Below are positions 33,728-43,851 of a stretch of DNA of 64,000 bases, one piece after another (position 1 is the first letter of the stretch; every line of letters begins with the position of its first letter). This DNA is from Faecalicatena orotica (lineage in GTDB: Bacteria; Bacillota; Clostridia; Lachnospirales; Lachnospiraceae), in assembly GCF_003149245.1 (NCBI RefSeq), contig NZ_QGDL01000006.1, forward strand, positions 247,551 to 311,550, given 5' to 3'. The notes beneath the pieces were generated by a model. It was not told where the DNA came from. It did no database searches and saw only the letters and a list, made by a program, of their open reading frames with translations. The position numbers and the translations under genes were made by a program.

Positions 33728-35203
33728 CTACAGCACTTTCCCCACAGCCTCTTTCCAGCCGGTGATCTTTTTTTCTCTTCTTCTTGCCGTCATCTTCGGT
33801 GTATATCTTTCCCTCTTCATCTGTTCGAACACATCCGGGGCGAATACCCCCAGCGCGATTCCCGCCGCATAGGCAGCGCCGATCCCGGACAGTTCTTCAG
33901 CATCCGGCACAAGTACTTCGGCATCCAGGACATCGCTTTGGAACTGCATTAGATACTGGTTTTTTGTAGGTCCGCCGTCGACTCTGAGCTGTACTGCATC
34001 CAGCCCGGCATCCTGGCTCATGGCCTGAACAATATCCATGATCTGATATGCGATACATTCGGTACATGCCCGGACGATTTCGGCCCGTCTGGTCGTTCTT
34101 GTGATCCCGCTCAGCATCCCCTTTGCACAGCTGTTCCAATAGGGCGCCCCGAGTCCGGTAAACGCCGGAATGAAATAGAGTTCATCGTCTGGTTCTGCTT
34201 CCCTGCAGAGGCCTTCTGTCTCTCCCGGTGAGCTGATTAACTGGACTTCATCCTTCAGCCAGCTGATGACCGCCCCGGTATAGTTGATATTTCCCTCCAG
34301 CACATAATTCACTTTCCCATTTATCTTCCATGCCAGAGAGGTAACCACACCATGTGTGCTCATGACAGGCTTTTCACCTGTGTTCATCATGATAGAAGAA
34401 CCCGTGCCATAGGTCGTTTTCATCATCCCCGGTTCCAGACACCCCTGCCCGAACAGGGCTCCGTGGGAATCTCCCAGAACCCCGCTGATGGGGACTTCAT
34501 GAGGCAGCACACCTCCGAAATCTGTCATCCCGAAACAGCTGTCGGAATCACATACCTCAGCCAGACTGTCCGACGAAATACCGAAGATGGAGCAGATTTC
34601 TTCATCCCATTTCAATGTATGGATGTTGAACAGCTGGGTTCTGGATGCATTAGAATAATCCGTTTTATAAGCCTTCCCGTTCGTCAGTTTATATACAAGC
34701 CACGTGTCAACGGTCCCGAAACAAAGTCTCCCGTCTGCTGCTTTTTCTTTCGCTCCTACTGTATTTTCCAACAGCCATGCAAACTTGGATGCCGGGAAAT
34801 ACGGGGAAAGTTTCAGCCCCGTGCTTCTGCATATCAGCTCTCCATGCCCTTCCTTCTCCACTTTTTCGCAGACACCCTGGGCGCGGGCGCACTGCCATAC
34901 AATGGCATCTGCCGCCGGTTTCCCGGTTATAGAATCCCAGATCAGAGAGGTTTCCCTCTGATTACTGATTCCTACCCCGGCAACCTTTTCCCTGTCAATA
35001 TCTGCTTTCTCCAGAAGATCCTGTACAACACGGACCGTATTATGATAAATTTCCTCCGGGTCATGGGACACCCATCCGGATTCATTTACAATCTGCCTGT
35101 GGGATAAATCAGAGCGCTCCAGAAGTTTACCCCCGCCGCTGAACAGTAAAGCTTTTGTGCCCTGTGTACTCTGGTCTATACTGATAATATATTGATCCTG
35201 CAT
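33728..35203 (-). CDS. FGGY-family carbohydrate kinase
   Basis: 491 residues. Two ASKHA domains: N-terminal ISIDQSTQGTKALLF, the GISNQRETSLIWD substrate loop, and FGGY signatures with the C-terminal GGPTKNQYLMQFQSDVL. Overall it is closest to glycerol-kinase-like FGGY enzymes, but the clustering with an isomerase and a split transketolase argues for a ketopentose substrate. AGGAGG precedes the ATG. See the rare-pentose finding. Confidence 0.9.
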   Translation of the reverse strand: MQDQYIISIDQSTQGTKALLFSGGGKLLERSDLSHRQIVNESGWVSHDPEEIYHNTVRVVQDLLEKADIDREKVAGVGISNQRETSLIWDSITGKPAADAIVWQCARAQGVCEKVEKEGHGELICRSTGLKLSPYFPASKFAWLLENTVGAKEKAADGRLCFGTVDTWLVYKLTNGKAYKTDYSNASRTQLFNIHTLKWDEEICSIFGISSDSLAEVCDSDSCFGMTDFGGVLPHEVPISGVLGDSHGALFGQGCLEPGMMKTTYGTGSSIMMNTGEKPVMSTHGVVTSLAWKINGKVNYVLEGNINYTGAVISWLKDEVQLISSPGETEGLCREAEPDDELYFIPAFTGLGAPYWNSCAKGMLSGITRTTRRAEIVRACTECIAYQIMDIVQAMSQDAGLDAVQLRVDGGPTKNQYLMQFQSDVLDAEVLVPDAEELSGIGAAYAAGIALGVFAPDVFEQMKRERYTPKMTARRREKKITGWKEAVGKVL

Positions 35204-35233
35204 TTTTGCCTCCTGTAATATGCCGGCAGCCGG

Positions 35234-36166
35234 TTACGCAATCGCTTCTTTTACTTTGGCTGCAATCCCCTGTGCATTTAATCCGTAGTAATCAAACACT
35301 TCCTTTGAAGTCCCTGTAATAACCGGGGCATCTGGAAGAGACATATTCAATACCTTTTTCGGGCACTCCCTTGAGACTACCTGTGCAACCATTGAGCCAA
35401 GACCTCCGAAGGGTGCATGTTCTTCCACCGTAACCACGCCCTTTGCGCCAGATGCCGCCTTAATTACCGCTGCTTCATCCAGTGGTTTCACACAGTACAT
35501 ATCAATCACGGACACATGGATGCCCTCCTTCGCAAGAAGCTCTGCCGCATCTTTTGCAGGACCAACCATTTCCCCGCATGCGATAACCGCTGCGTCTTCG
35601 CCCTCTGTCACGAATGTAGCCTTATCCATTTCAAACGGCACGTTATTTTCCTCATATACCGCATCTACTGCATTTCTTCCGACACGGATATACGCCGGTT
35701 TCTCATCCTCCAGGAGTGCTTCTGTCAGTGCCTTTGTCTGGAGGTAATCGCTCGGGATATAGACACGCATATTGGGGATTGCGCTCATAGCCGCGATATC
35801 CTGTGCAGAATGATGGCTCATTCCGAGAGCTCCGTAGCTGACACCGCCGCTGATGCCTATCAGCTTCACATTCGTATTGGAGTATGCGGCATCCACCTTG
35901 CACTGTTCATAACTTCTCGTAGACAAAAAACATGCCGGAGAAACTGCATAAGCTTTCTTACCGCATTTTGCAAGACCTGCCGCAATACTGACCAGGTTCT
36001 GTTCGGCAATCCCGGTTTCCACGAACTGCTCCGGATACTGGTCTGCAAACGAAGTAAAAGAACCACTCCCTCTGGAATCGCTGCACAGGGCCACAATACT
36101 CTTATCCTGAACCGCATGTTCCATCAATACTTCACAAATCATCTGTTTATTTGCTATTTTTCCCAT
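35234..36166 (-). CDS. Transketolase, C-terminal subunit
   Basis: 310 residues: pyrimidine-binding domain (about 5-170; ALCSDSRGSGSFTSFA, VETGIAEQNLVSIAAG with the catalytic Glu) and C-terminal domain (about 190-310). It forms one active transketolase with the subunit encoded just upstream; start and stop overlap (TAATG). Split transketolases occur in general pentose metabolism and in rare-pentose pathways such as apulose-4-phosphate cleavage. Confidence 0.93.
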   Translation of the reverse strand: MGKIANKQMICEVLMEHAVQDKSIVALCSDSRGSGSFTSFADQYPEQFVETGIAEQNLVSIAAGLAKCGKKAYAVSPACFLSTRSYEQCKVDAAYSNTNVKLIGISGGVSYGALGMSHHSAQDIAAMSAIPNMRVYIPSDYLQTKALTEALLEDEKPAYIRVGRNAVDAVYEENNVPFEMDKATFVTEGEDAAVIACGEMVGPAKDAAELLAKEGIHVSVIDMYCVKPLDEAAVIKAASGAKGVVTVEEHAPFGGLGSMVAQVVSRECPKKVLNMSLPDAPVITGTSKEVFDYYGLNAQGIAAKVKEAIA

Positions 36167-36990
36167 TATTCTGCTGCCTCCTTTGCCTGTTCTAAGTCTT
36201 TCATTATCTGTGTATATTCTTCGTCCGTGGGTACTTTATGGTGCCAGGCCGCTTTATTTTCCATGATTGGGGAACCTTTTCCCTTTACCGTGTTAGCAAT
36301 CAGGACAGTCGGTTTTCCTTTCACTGTCTTTGCTTCTTCAAAAGCCGCTTTCAGTTCATCGATATTATTGCCGTCGGCCACATCGATTACGTGCCAGCCA
36401 AAGCTTCTGAAACGTTCATGCAGATCATCATGCGCCATTACCTCTTCCGTACCACCTGAAATCTGCAGACGGTTCCTGTCAACCACCGCGCAGAGATTAT
36501 CCAGCTTATAATGACTTGCCGCCATTGCGCCTTCCCACACAGAACCCTCCGCCAGTTCCCCGTCGCCCATAACGGTATAGACCCTGTAAGACCTGTCATC
36601 CATTTTTCCTGCCTTTGCCATCCCTACACAGACCGGAAGTCCATGTCCGAGGGAGCCGGAATTCATTTCGATTCCAGGCAGTTTATTGTTTGGGTGTCCG
36701 ATGAATTTTGATCCAAACTTACTAAATTCTTTGTGCAGCTGCTCCTTCGGGAAAAAACCTTTTTCTGCCAGAACGGAGTAATAAGCCTCTACAGAATGTC
36801 CCTTGCTCATGACAAATAAATCCCTGTCCGGTGAATCCATGTTTTCCGGGCCAATATGCATCTGGTCAAAATACAGCTCTGTCAAAATTTCCATCACACT
36901 CATGTCCCCGCCGATATGTCCTGCCTTTCCCGCACGGATCAAATCTACGGTGTCTTCTCTCAGCTTATATGCCAATGCTTTTAAATTCAT
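36166..36990 (-). CDS. Transketolase, N-terminal (thiamine diphosphate) subunit
   Basis: About 274 residues from the ATG at 36990 (AAGGTG upstream). Contains the TPP motif GDGELAEGSVWEGA with the downstream Asn-rich stretch VVDRNRLQ and the N-terminal GHIGGDMS and SKGHSVEAYY. Partner of the next gene. Confidence 0.93.
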   Translation of the reverse strand: MNLKALAYKLREDTVDLIRAGKAGHIGGDMSVMEILTELYFDQMHIGPENMDSPDRDLFVMSKGHSVEAYYSVLAEKGFFPKEQLHKEFSKFGSKFIGHPNNKLPGIEMNSGSLGHGLPVCVGMAKAGKMDDRSYRVYTVMGDGELAEGSVWEGAMAASHYKLDNLCAVVDRNRLQISGGTEEVMAHDDLHERFRSFGWHVIDVADGNNIDELKAAFEEAKTVKGKPTVLIANTVKGKGSPIMENKAAWHHKVPTDEEYTQIMKDLEQAKEAAE

Positions 36991-37046
36991 TCTAATTTCA
37001 CCTTTCCTTCTATTATTTATGCGTTGTTCCAAACTTGGCAGCAGAA

Positions 37047-38447
37047 TCATTCTCCGCGGAGATATGCCCTTACTTCTTCCTCAATCGGATCATACAAATC
37101 CGGTTTTACACCTATATATTTACAAGCCTCATAGAGCACCGGCACAACATCTCTGTGGATTCCTACACAGTGGTGAATGTATGGCCCCTCCACAATCTTC
37201 GCCTCCAGACGCTTGATATTCTCCACTTCAACCCAGAGATAAGTTCCCATCCCTTTCGGGCCGTCCACGCCCTTTGCTCTTCCGAGGAGCAGGGAGTATT
37301 CCCCGTTGTCCCCGTCAAACCGGCAGAGTGTTACATCACCGTGTTTTGCCTCTGCCGTCAGACTTCCCGGATGATCAAATGCGAGCGGATAGGTAAGCTT
37401 TGGCTTTTCTTTTGCAACAGAAACCGGCCACGGTCCGCAGTGCTGGAGCAGTTCCCCGTTGGCAATATCCGGGTGTCTGATTGTCCAGTCCGCAAAGAAC
37501 CCCCTCGCCTCATCCATGCCTGCCGCTTCAACCATCAATGCAGTAACCGCACCGTGGATATCCGTTTCACAGACAACCGGGATTCCTTCTTCATTTAAAA
37601 TCGCATTGGCTGCGCACGGCATTACCCCGAGTTCCGTCTGCAGGGCATTCCAGCACTGGATTGCCGCAGCCTGGCAGCCATATTTTGTTACAAGGTGCTT
37701 CATGGCAACAGCGAGCGCCGCAACATTTTCTGTCTGGAGCTCCTGAATCTGCACGTCCATCGTCTCGTGGATGTATGCAGTCATCGCTTCCAGTTCACTC
37801 TTCTCTGCCTTTACCGCCCTGACTTCTTCTACCAGCTCTGTCATCGGTACCGGCGCCAGCTGGACATTGAATTTCTCCAGAAGCTCTCCTTCGTTGCACA
37901 TCGTTGTCCAGAAATCAAACGGTCTTGTAGAAATCTGGAGAATCCGGATATTACGGAACGTTTTTACTACATTGCAGACCGCCAGAAAGTCTCTTAAGCC
38001 CCGCTCGAATACCGGGTCATTCAGACGGCAGTTTGTAAGATATGTAAACGGGATCTGGAATCTCCTGAGTACTTTTCCCGTTGCAAACAAACCGCACTGC
38101 GTATCCCTGAGTCTTGTTCCGTCCGGTTCCGGGCGCTCATCCAGCGGTCCCCAGAGGAGAACCGGGACATTCAGTTTCTTCGCCAGCCTTGCACAGACAT
38201 ACTCCGTACCGAAATTACAATGAGGCAGCATCAGGCCATCAACACCCTCTGCAATAAATTTGGCTGCTATTTTCTCGACATCATGATCGTCATACAAAAG
38301 CCCTTCTTCATTGATATCTGTAATATCTATGAAATCAATTCCCAGCTCTTCCAGACGTTTTGCTGTCAGCCCCCGGAACTTAACCGCATCCGGTGCACTG
38401 AAGATGCTCCTTCTTGTCGGTGCAAAGCCTAACTTAATTTTCTTCAT
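37047..38447 (-). CDS. L-fucose/L-arabinose isomerase-family sugar isomerase
   Basis: 466 residues of the FucI/AraA-like fold: N-terminal Rossmann-like region (LPHCNFGTEYVCARLAKKLN), a middle with ISTRPFDFW, and the metal-site residues Glu in VCETDIHGA and His in YIHHCVGIH. It should convert an aldopentose or deoxysugar to the ketose. First in the operon with transketolase and kinase; AAGGAGG precedes the ATG. True substrate not evident. Confidence 0.88.
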   Translation of the reverse strand: MKKIKLGFAPTRRSIFSAPDAVKFRGLTAKRLEELGIDFIDITDINEEGLLYDDHDVEKIAAKFIAEGVDGLMLPHCNFGTEYVCARLAKKLNVPVLLWGPLDERPEPDGTRLRDTQCGLFATGKVLRRFQIPFTYLTNCRLNDPVFERGLRDFLAVCNVVKTFRNIRILQISTRPFDFWTTMCNEGELLEKFNVQLAPVPMTELVEEVRAVKAEKSELEAMTAYIHETMDVQIQELQTENVAALAVAMKHLVTKYGCQAAAIQCWNALQTELGVMPCAANAILNEEGIPVVCETDIHGAVTALMVEAAGMDEARGFFADWTIRHPDIANGELLQHCGPWPVSVAKEKPKLTYPLAFDHPGSLTAEAKHGDVTLCRFDGDNGEYSLLLGRAKGVDGPKGMGTYLWVEVENIKRLEAKIVEGPYIHHCVGIHRDVVPVLYEACKYIGVKPDLYDPIEEEVRAYLRGE

Positions 38448-38540
38448 TTTACTTCCTCCTTAACAACGTCCTGTTCCATGAACAGGTGAGTGGCTTTTCT
38501 TTGTTACTTGCAGTATATAATTCGCAAAGCTTAATTTCAT

Positions 38541-38600
38541 CCAATTATTCAGCATAATTAACTTAATTATTAACTTAAGCATTGAAATAATTAAGGAAAG
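38541..38600. promoter_or_regulatory. Repeats between the isomerase and LacI genes
   Basis: Two copies of AACTTAA (in ATTAACTTAA and TATTAACTTAAGC), each near-palindromic, lie in the AT-rich divergent promoter region. Similar ACTTAA words recur before the DUF5060-type glycosidase gene (45429-45478). Confidence 0.4.
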
Positions 38601-38652
38601 AGTTCATAATGAAGTTACAGCATTTGATTTGGAAAAAAGGAAGGATATTCTT

Positions 38653-39660
38653 ATGACAATTACAGCAAAAGAACTTGCCGGAAAACTGAATCTGTCCGCA
38701 GCTGCCGTCTCGATGGCACTGAACAATAAGCCGGGTGTCAGCACGGCAACCCGCAAAATGGTTATGGACGCCGCGGTTGAATATGGTTATGATTTTTCTC
38801 GTATATCAGAAAAACACAATGTCACCGGAAATATTTATTTTGTATTATATAAGAAACATGGGGCCGTCGTTGCCGATACCCCGTTCTTCTCCGAACTTTC
38901 CGACGGAATCGTACTCGGATGCAAAGAAGCGGGATATAAAGTGAAAATCAGTTATATTTACGGAGATGAAGGAGATGTGGAAGAGCAGCTGGAAGAAATC
39001 CAGTATTCCGACTGCGTCGGGATCGTACTCCTCGGGACAGAAATGGCTCCGGAGGACCTGGCTATTTTTCAAAAACTGCCGGTGCCTTTTGTACTTTTAG
39101 ATACCTATTTTGAAACTGTCGACTGTAATTATGTACTGATCAATAATGTACAGGGCGCTTATCTGGCTGCAAGGCATCTGATTAAAAAGACAAAGAAACA
39201 GCCGGGATATTTAAGGTCCTCTTATCCAATCGGAAATTTTGCGGAGAGAAACTCCGGATTTTTCAAGGCGGTCCGATCCTATGGCATGGCCTCTTCAAAG
39301 AGTATCGTACATATGCTCACGCCTTCCATTGACGGTGCCTATGCAGATATGAAGGAAATACTCGAAAACAAGGAAGAACTGGCCCCCTGCTATTTTGCAG
39401 ACAATGACCTCATTGCCGTAGGAGCGATGAAAGCTTTTAAAGAGTATGGCTATTCGATCCCCGGCGATATTTCTATCGTAGGATTTGACAACATCCCCTT
39501 AAGCAGGATCGTGGAGCCATCTCTTACGACCATCCACGTGCCCAAGCAGTATATGGGGGAGATGGCGGCACGCCGGCTGGTCACCATCCTGAATGAAAAG
39601 GGAGCCAAGCCTGTCAAGATCGAAATTGCCACACAGCTGATAGAACGAAGTTCTGTATAA
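38653..39660 (+). CDS. LacI-family transcriptional regulator
   Basis: About 335 residues from the ATG at 38653 (GGAAGGA upstream). N-terminal HTH (TAKELAGKLNLSAAAVSMAL) and hinge, then a periplasmic-binding-type ligand domain (about 60-335; FADNDLIAVGAMKAFKEYGY, IVGFDNIPLSRIVEPSLTTI). Divergent from the isomerase operon, which it probably represses. Confidence 0.94.
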   Translation: MTITAKELAGKLNLSAAAVSMALNNKPGVSTATRKMVMDAAVEYGYDFSRISEKHNVTGNIYFVLYKKHGAVVADTPFFSELSDGIVLGCKEAGYKVKISYIYGDEGDVEEQLEEIQYSDCVGIVLLGTEMAPEDLAIFQKLPVPFVLLDTYFETVDCNYVLINNVQGAYLAARHLIKKTKKQPGYLRSSYPIGNFAERNSGFFKAVRSYGMASSKSIVHMLTPSIDGAYADMKEILENKEELAPCYFADNDLIAVGAMKAFKEYGYSIPGDISIVGFDNIPLSRIVEPSLTTIHVPKQYMGEMAARRLVTILNEKGAKPVKIEIATQLIERSSV

Positions 39661-39679
39661 TATAAAAAGGAGGATTGGA

Positions 39680-40924
39680 TTAATCCCACAGGAAGCTGTC
39701 TCCCCGAAAACTGATCCGGGAATTGTCTCTTTCTACATCGTCGATAGTAGAAACATAAAAATCCAGATACTCTTTCCATGACTTGTGCTTTTTGCTGAAC
39801 CGGCGCAAGATCCGTTCGTATATCATCTGTGTATTTTCCTGATTGGTTCCCACCAACAGGATTAGATACTGGGTGGGGCTGCATTTTGTAAAAAAGTCAA
39901 CTCTTCTCAGAGAAAATTTAATGGAATCGTATAGTTCATCCGACATGGCCTCCAAACGCTCTTTATCCTCCGTTAGTCTGTCCGTTCCGTCCGTAATGGT
40001 GCAGAGCATCAGGTAGACCGACTGTCCGTTACGCTCAATCATTCGTCTCACGAGCCTGTAGTTATTCTTAAAGCCGAAAAAGGTACAGTAAAGTGCGCCT
40101 TCTTCGTAATCACCATCCAGACCGCATTTGATGTCCCCGATATTCCGGGTCTTGAGCCCCATCATGCTGCTCATCTCCCTGTATCGGCTCGTCATCCTGT
40201 CGGATGGACTGGTTCCAAGCTTTTCGAACACTCGCTTCGTTGTTTCCTCATAGATCTGCATGGCCTCCTTGTAACGGTTTAGGGCCATAAGGCAGTCAAT
40301 TTGTCTCACCTGCCACTCATCCAGCGGGTATATCTTACTGGCTGCAGTACACAGGTTTAGGGCTGCCTCATATTCCTGACGCTTCATCAGATGATCGCAT
40401 ACTTCTTTCAGGGCACGGGTATACTGTTTCTTGTATTTTACAGATTCAACCAGAACCCACGCTCCTGAGGAACCTCCTGGAAGGAATTCCCCCCGGTAGA
40501 TTTCACAGGCCTTTCGCAGGAGTTCTATCCTTGCAGGGGAGTCCTCCTGATACGCCTGTTCCATCCAGTCAGAAAATTCCTGTGTATCTGTCCGGATTTC
40601 CATTGGGGACTGCCATTGGTAAGCCCCATTTTCTATCTTAATATACTCATATTCAGGAAGCCCGGCTTTCACCAGCATCTCATTCAAACGCCGGCATACC
40701 CCCTCGAGATCGCCGGACACATCCGCCAGTTCATCCCGATCATACATATCTTCCAGCAATTTCACCCGTGAAATCCCTTTATCACCACAGAAAAGCAGTA
40801 TCTGAAGCAGCTTCACGGCCCGGCTGTCTGAAGCCTGCCCGAAAGTAATCCGCCTGCCGCCGTATTCCAACGAAAATTCCCCAAACATATGTACATTCAT
40901 TACCGGTAATCTATTCTCCATCAT
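39680..40924 (-). CDS. SARP-like (BTAD) transcriptional regulator
   Basis: 414 residues. N-terminal OmpR-type winged helix (about 5-95; MFGEFSLEYGGRRI, SRAVKLLQILLF) followed by a bacterial transcriptional activation domain of TPR-like helices (about 100-245). The C-terminal part (about 270-414) carries a GGDEF-like fold pattern (LRRVDFFTKCSPTQYLILL) without catalytic residues. Divergent from the sensor kinase gene across 200 bases; may be part of the same signalling set. Confidence 0.85.
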   Translation of the reverse strand: MMENRLPVMNVHMFGEFSLEYGGRRITFGQASDSRAVKLLQILLFCGDKGISRVKLLEDMYDRDELADVSGDLEGVCRRLNEMLVKAGLPEYEYIKIENGAYQWQSPMEIRTDTQEFSDWMEQAYQEDSPARIELLRKACEIYRGEFLPGGSSGAWVLVESVKYKKQYTRALKEVCDHLMKRQEYEAALNLCTAASKIYPLDEWQVRQIDCLMALNRYKEAMQIYEETTKRVFEKLGTSPSDRMTSRYREMSSMMGLKTRNIGDIKCGLDGDYEEGALYCTFFGFKNNYRLVRRMIERNGQSVYLMLCTITDGTDRLTEDKERLEAMSDELYDSIKFSLRRVDFFTKCSPTQYLILLVGTNQENTQMIYERILRRFSKKHKSWKEYLDFYVSTIDDVERDNSRISFRGDSFLWD

Positions 40925-41064
40925 GCACCTCTCCTATCTATCTGCATGTCAATATTTCTTTGCATATTTTATAATTTTAATGCAATCAGAAGTCACTTTC
41001 CACCGGATCTGCAAAGCAGGGCGAAAAAATGACAAAACTGGTCAGTCAATTCTTTTCACCTCCA

Positions 41065-41094
41065 TTGACATTCTTTAAAAAATCCTGTTACACT
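41065..41094 (+). promoter_or_regulatory. Sigma-A promoter for the sensor kinase gene
   Basis: TTGACA, 18-base spacer, TACACT, about 32 bases before the ATG at 41127. Confidence 0.65.
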
Positions 41095-41126
41095 AAATCC
41101 AGCATGATATGAGGGAGGGCTTTCAG

Positions 41127-43049
41127 ATGAAGCAATTACAAAAATTAATCATTGCATTGTTTTTATCTTTAGTTTTATGTGTCCCGTCTGTACTGGCGGT
41201 CTTTTATTATACTTGGCCAATGGAAGATGTATCTTATGACTTTTCCTTTTTTACGGAAGACGGACAGGATGGAATATCAGAAGGTGCGAAGGACTGGACC
41301 GTTTATATCCAAAACGGAGAGGATCGGAAAGAATTAACGTCCGATGGTATCGGAGGTTATACAGGACTTGATTATGGCGGACAGACGTTTTATTTTTCCC
41401 GTGAACTGACAGAAGATCTCGATAGCCCTACCCTCCAGATTGGCGTCGTCAACCGGACCATCAGTGTCTTTCTGGATGATACTCTTGTTTATACAGACTG
41501 CCCGGAGCTGGATAACCGGATTGGCTGCCTTAAGCTGCCTATGCTGGAGTATGACCGGGCGGAACCGGTAACTGTGTCACTGCCTCTGGATTATGTTGGA
41601 CGCACACTTACCATTGCGCAGTCGAGCAGCTCTTTATCCGAAAAACAGGCAGATAGCAAAACCGTTTATCCCTGTGATGTTACTTTATACTGCGGATATT
41701 CTTATGAAAGCGGACTGATTGCTTCTTCCGCAAAAACCATGATTCCTGCCGTGCTCCTGTTCGCTCTGGAGTTGTTTCTGCTGGCCGCATTTGTATGGTA
41801 TGCTTCTCTGGGAACCTTCCTGCCCTCACTGCCGGTCCTTACACTTACTATATTTTTCCTTATGTGCAGCGTACTGATACAGGCAGATTTTGTCATTCAA
41901 TATCTGGGGGAAGTCCCCATCGACCTGTCAAGGCTGTCCTTCTATCTGGCCATAGGTGCCCTGCTTGCTTTTCTTACATTCTATGCAGGACGTCTGCGTC
42001 CATTGTTTGTCATTATAACCGCTTTTCAGTGGGCGAGTGCCATTTTCAGCGCCATTGTCCAAACCGGAAGGGTTCTGCCCTATGGAGACACTTATCTGTT
42101 CTTTGTGCTTTTCCCACAAACTTCTGGTCTGCTGGCTATGACGGTACTGCTTATTTGTTCCTTTTTCCTCTGGCACAGGGGCAATACATTTTTCCGGCGA
42201 TTTTCCCATGCTGCCCTGGCGGTTATTTCCGGATACATAGTTTTTATACTAATCAGTATTCCGGTTCAGCCTGATTATATTAATAAGGTATTATCACGGC
42301 TTGCAGGAGATTTTTCCCGGCTGGAACCCATTTTTTCTTTAAAATTGGTCTGGTATCTATGCCTGATCTGCAGTATTTTTGCCATGATTACAGAAATTCT
42401 GGAGAAGGAAACGGTCCGAAGGTCAGAAACGGCTATTCTTTCCGCCAGAAATGAACTCGCGCTGGAAAGCTATGAAAACCTGCGCCGCCAGTCTGAAGAA
42501 ATGATGATGCTCCGGCATGATATGTCCAGACACTATGAAATGCTCCGCTCAATGGCAGAGGAAACGCCGGAAAGAATAAACGATTATCTGGATGAATTGG
42601 TTGAACAGGTACAGAATGTGCGTCCCGTAGTGGCGAGCGGAAACCCCGTGCTGGATATTATCATTAACGGAAAACTCAGTACCGCTGCCGGCAAAGACAT
42701 TTCCGTAGAAATTGTACGTTCCGATGCACCGGAAAAACTTCCCCTTACAGATACGGAACTATGCTGCCTTATGATGAACATCCTTGACAATGCCATCAGC
42801 GCCGCATCAGTACCGGGTATTACAAATCCATATATCAAGCTGGATTTCCACAGGAAAGATCAGCATTTTGTATTTTCCTGCGAAAACTCTCTGTGTGCAA
42901 AAACAGCAGATTATAAAAAAATACCCATGCACGCACATGGGTATGGATTGAAAATTATACAACAGATTATGGAACGCTGGGGTGAAATGGTGTCCGTGGA
43001 ACAGGATGAAAATCACTATAAAGTTTCTATAGTCATCCCTCTGGCCTAA
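41127..43049 (+). CDS. Seven-TM sensor histidine kinase (GHKL type)
   Basis: About 640 residues. One membrane helix at the start, an extracellular beta-rich domain to about 200, seven hydrophobic segments (about 205-430), a coiled coil, then a dimerisation helix with LRHDMSRHYEMLR (phospho-acceptor His) and a GHKL ATPase domain with the N box NILDNAISAA and G box GYGLKII. The layout is that of 7TMR/AgrC-like kinases that pair with LytTR regulators. GAGGG lies before the ATG at 41127. It converges on the LytTR gene, with five bases between stops. Confidence 0.9.
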   Translation: MKQLQKLIIALFLSLVLCVPSVLAVFYYTWPMEDVSYDFSFFTEDGQDGISEGAKDWTVYIQNGEDRKELTSDGIGGYTGLDYGGQTFYFSRELTEDLDSPTLQIGVVNRTISVFLDDTLVYTDCPELDNRIGCLKLPMLEYDRAEPVTVSLPLDYVGRTLTIAQSSSSLSEKQADSKTVYPCDVTLYCGYSYESGLIASSAKTMIPAVLLFALELFLLAAFVWYASLGTFLPSLPVLTLTIFFLMCSVLIQADFVIQYLGEVPIDLSRLSFYLAIGALLAFLTFYAGRLRPLFVIITAFQWASAIFSAIVQTGRVLPYGDTYLFFVLFPQTSGLLAMTVLLICSFFLWHRGNTFFRRFSHAALAVISGYIVFILISIPVQPDYINKVLSRLAGDFSRLEPIFSLKLVWYLCLICSIFAMITEILEKETVRRSETAILSARNELALESYENLRRQSEEMMMLRHDMSRHYEMLRSMAEETPERINDYLDELVEQVQNVRPVVASGNPVLDIIINGKLSTAAGKDISVEIVRSDAPEKLPLTDTELCCLMMNILDNAISAASVPGITNPYIKLDFHRKDQHFVFSCENSLCAKTADYKKIPMHAHGYGLKIIQQIMERWGEMVSVEQDENHYKVSIVIPLA

Positions 43050-43054
43050 TACAC

Positions 43055-43771
43055 TTAATGCTCCATGTATTGAAAAAAAATCTCCCGCACTTTTTTTATG
43101 CGGTGTTTGCTGACAGGTATGCATCTTCCATCCATAAGCTCCAGATGGGAGGTGCAAAGTATCCTGACATAGCGGCAGTTCACCAGAAAACTCTGATGGC
43201 ACCGGATGAATTTATGGCCGGTAAGCATCATTTCCAGTTTTTCCATAGTAAGAGGCGTATCCCATTCCTCTTTTTCCTGTGTAATCCGGGTCTTCCTGCC
43301 TTTAATCTCAATGTAATATATCTCCTTGGGCGCAACTTTCCTCACTCCGCCATTGAAAGGAACAAGCATTTCTTCATTATCTCTCCCCTGTTCATAGCAA
43401 AATGACACCGCTTCCCTGAGACGTTCTTTATCGACAGGCTTTGCCAGATAACGGGCAGCAGCCACTTCATATCCACGCAGGGCCATCTCCCGGTTACTGG
43501 AAATAAACACAATGGGAATCTTGCGTTTATCCTCCCTGAGATAACGGGCAAGTTCCATGCCGTCCTGTCCGGGCATCATAACATCAAGCAGAAGCATGTG
43601 GTACTGCTTCCCCTCCTGCATTGTTTTTAAAAGTTCTTCCGCATTTCCAAAACAGGATATTTGCGCATTTATCTGATCTAAATCACAGACCTCTTTTGTC
43701 ATATCTGCAATAGTATCTCTGTCCGGCAGTTCATCATCACAAACAGCTATATTAAAGATTGGTTCTTCCAT
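43055..43771 (-). CDS. LytTR-family response regulator
   Basis: About 238 residues from the ATG at 43771 (GAGG 7 bases upstream). Receiver domain (AVCDDELPDRD acidic pocket, phospho-Asp in LLLDVMMPG, Lys in YLAKPVDKE) and a C-terminal LytTR DNA-binding domain (IYYIEIKGRKTRI, FIRCHQSFLVNCRYV). Partner of the convergent kinase. Target genes unknown; the neighbouring SARP-like and glycosidase genes are candidates. Confidence 0.93.
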   Translation of the reverse strand: MEEPIFNIAVCDDELPDRDTIADMTKEVCDLDQINAQISCFGNAEELLKTMQEGKQYHMLLLDVMMPGQDGMELARYLREDKRKIPIVFISSNREMALRGYEVAAARYLAKPVDKERLREAVSFCYEQGRDNEEMLVPFNGGVRKVAPKEIYYIEIKGRKTRITQEKEEWDTPLTMEKLEMMLTGHKFIRCHQSFLVNCRYVRILCTSHLELMDGRCIPVSKHRIKKVREIFFQYMEH

Positions 43772-43851
43772 CTGCATACCTCGTATCGACTTTTGTTTCT
43801 TCATTATAGCATTTCTTGTCCGCTCTTTCCAACCAGAGATTTGGTACATTT

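Noticed and set aside
35417..36511. 364-codon plus-strand frame opposite the transketolase genes
   Set aside because: Cys/His-rich antisense translation crossing two genuine genes; no family features.
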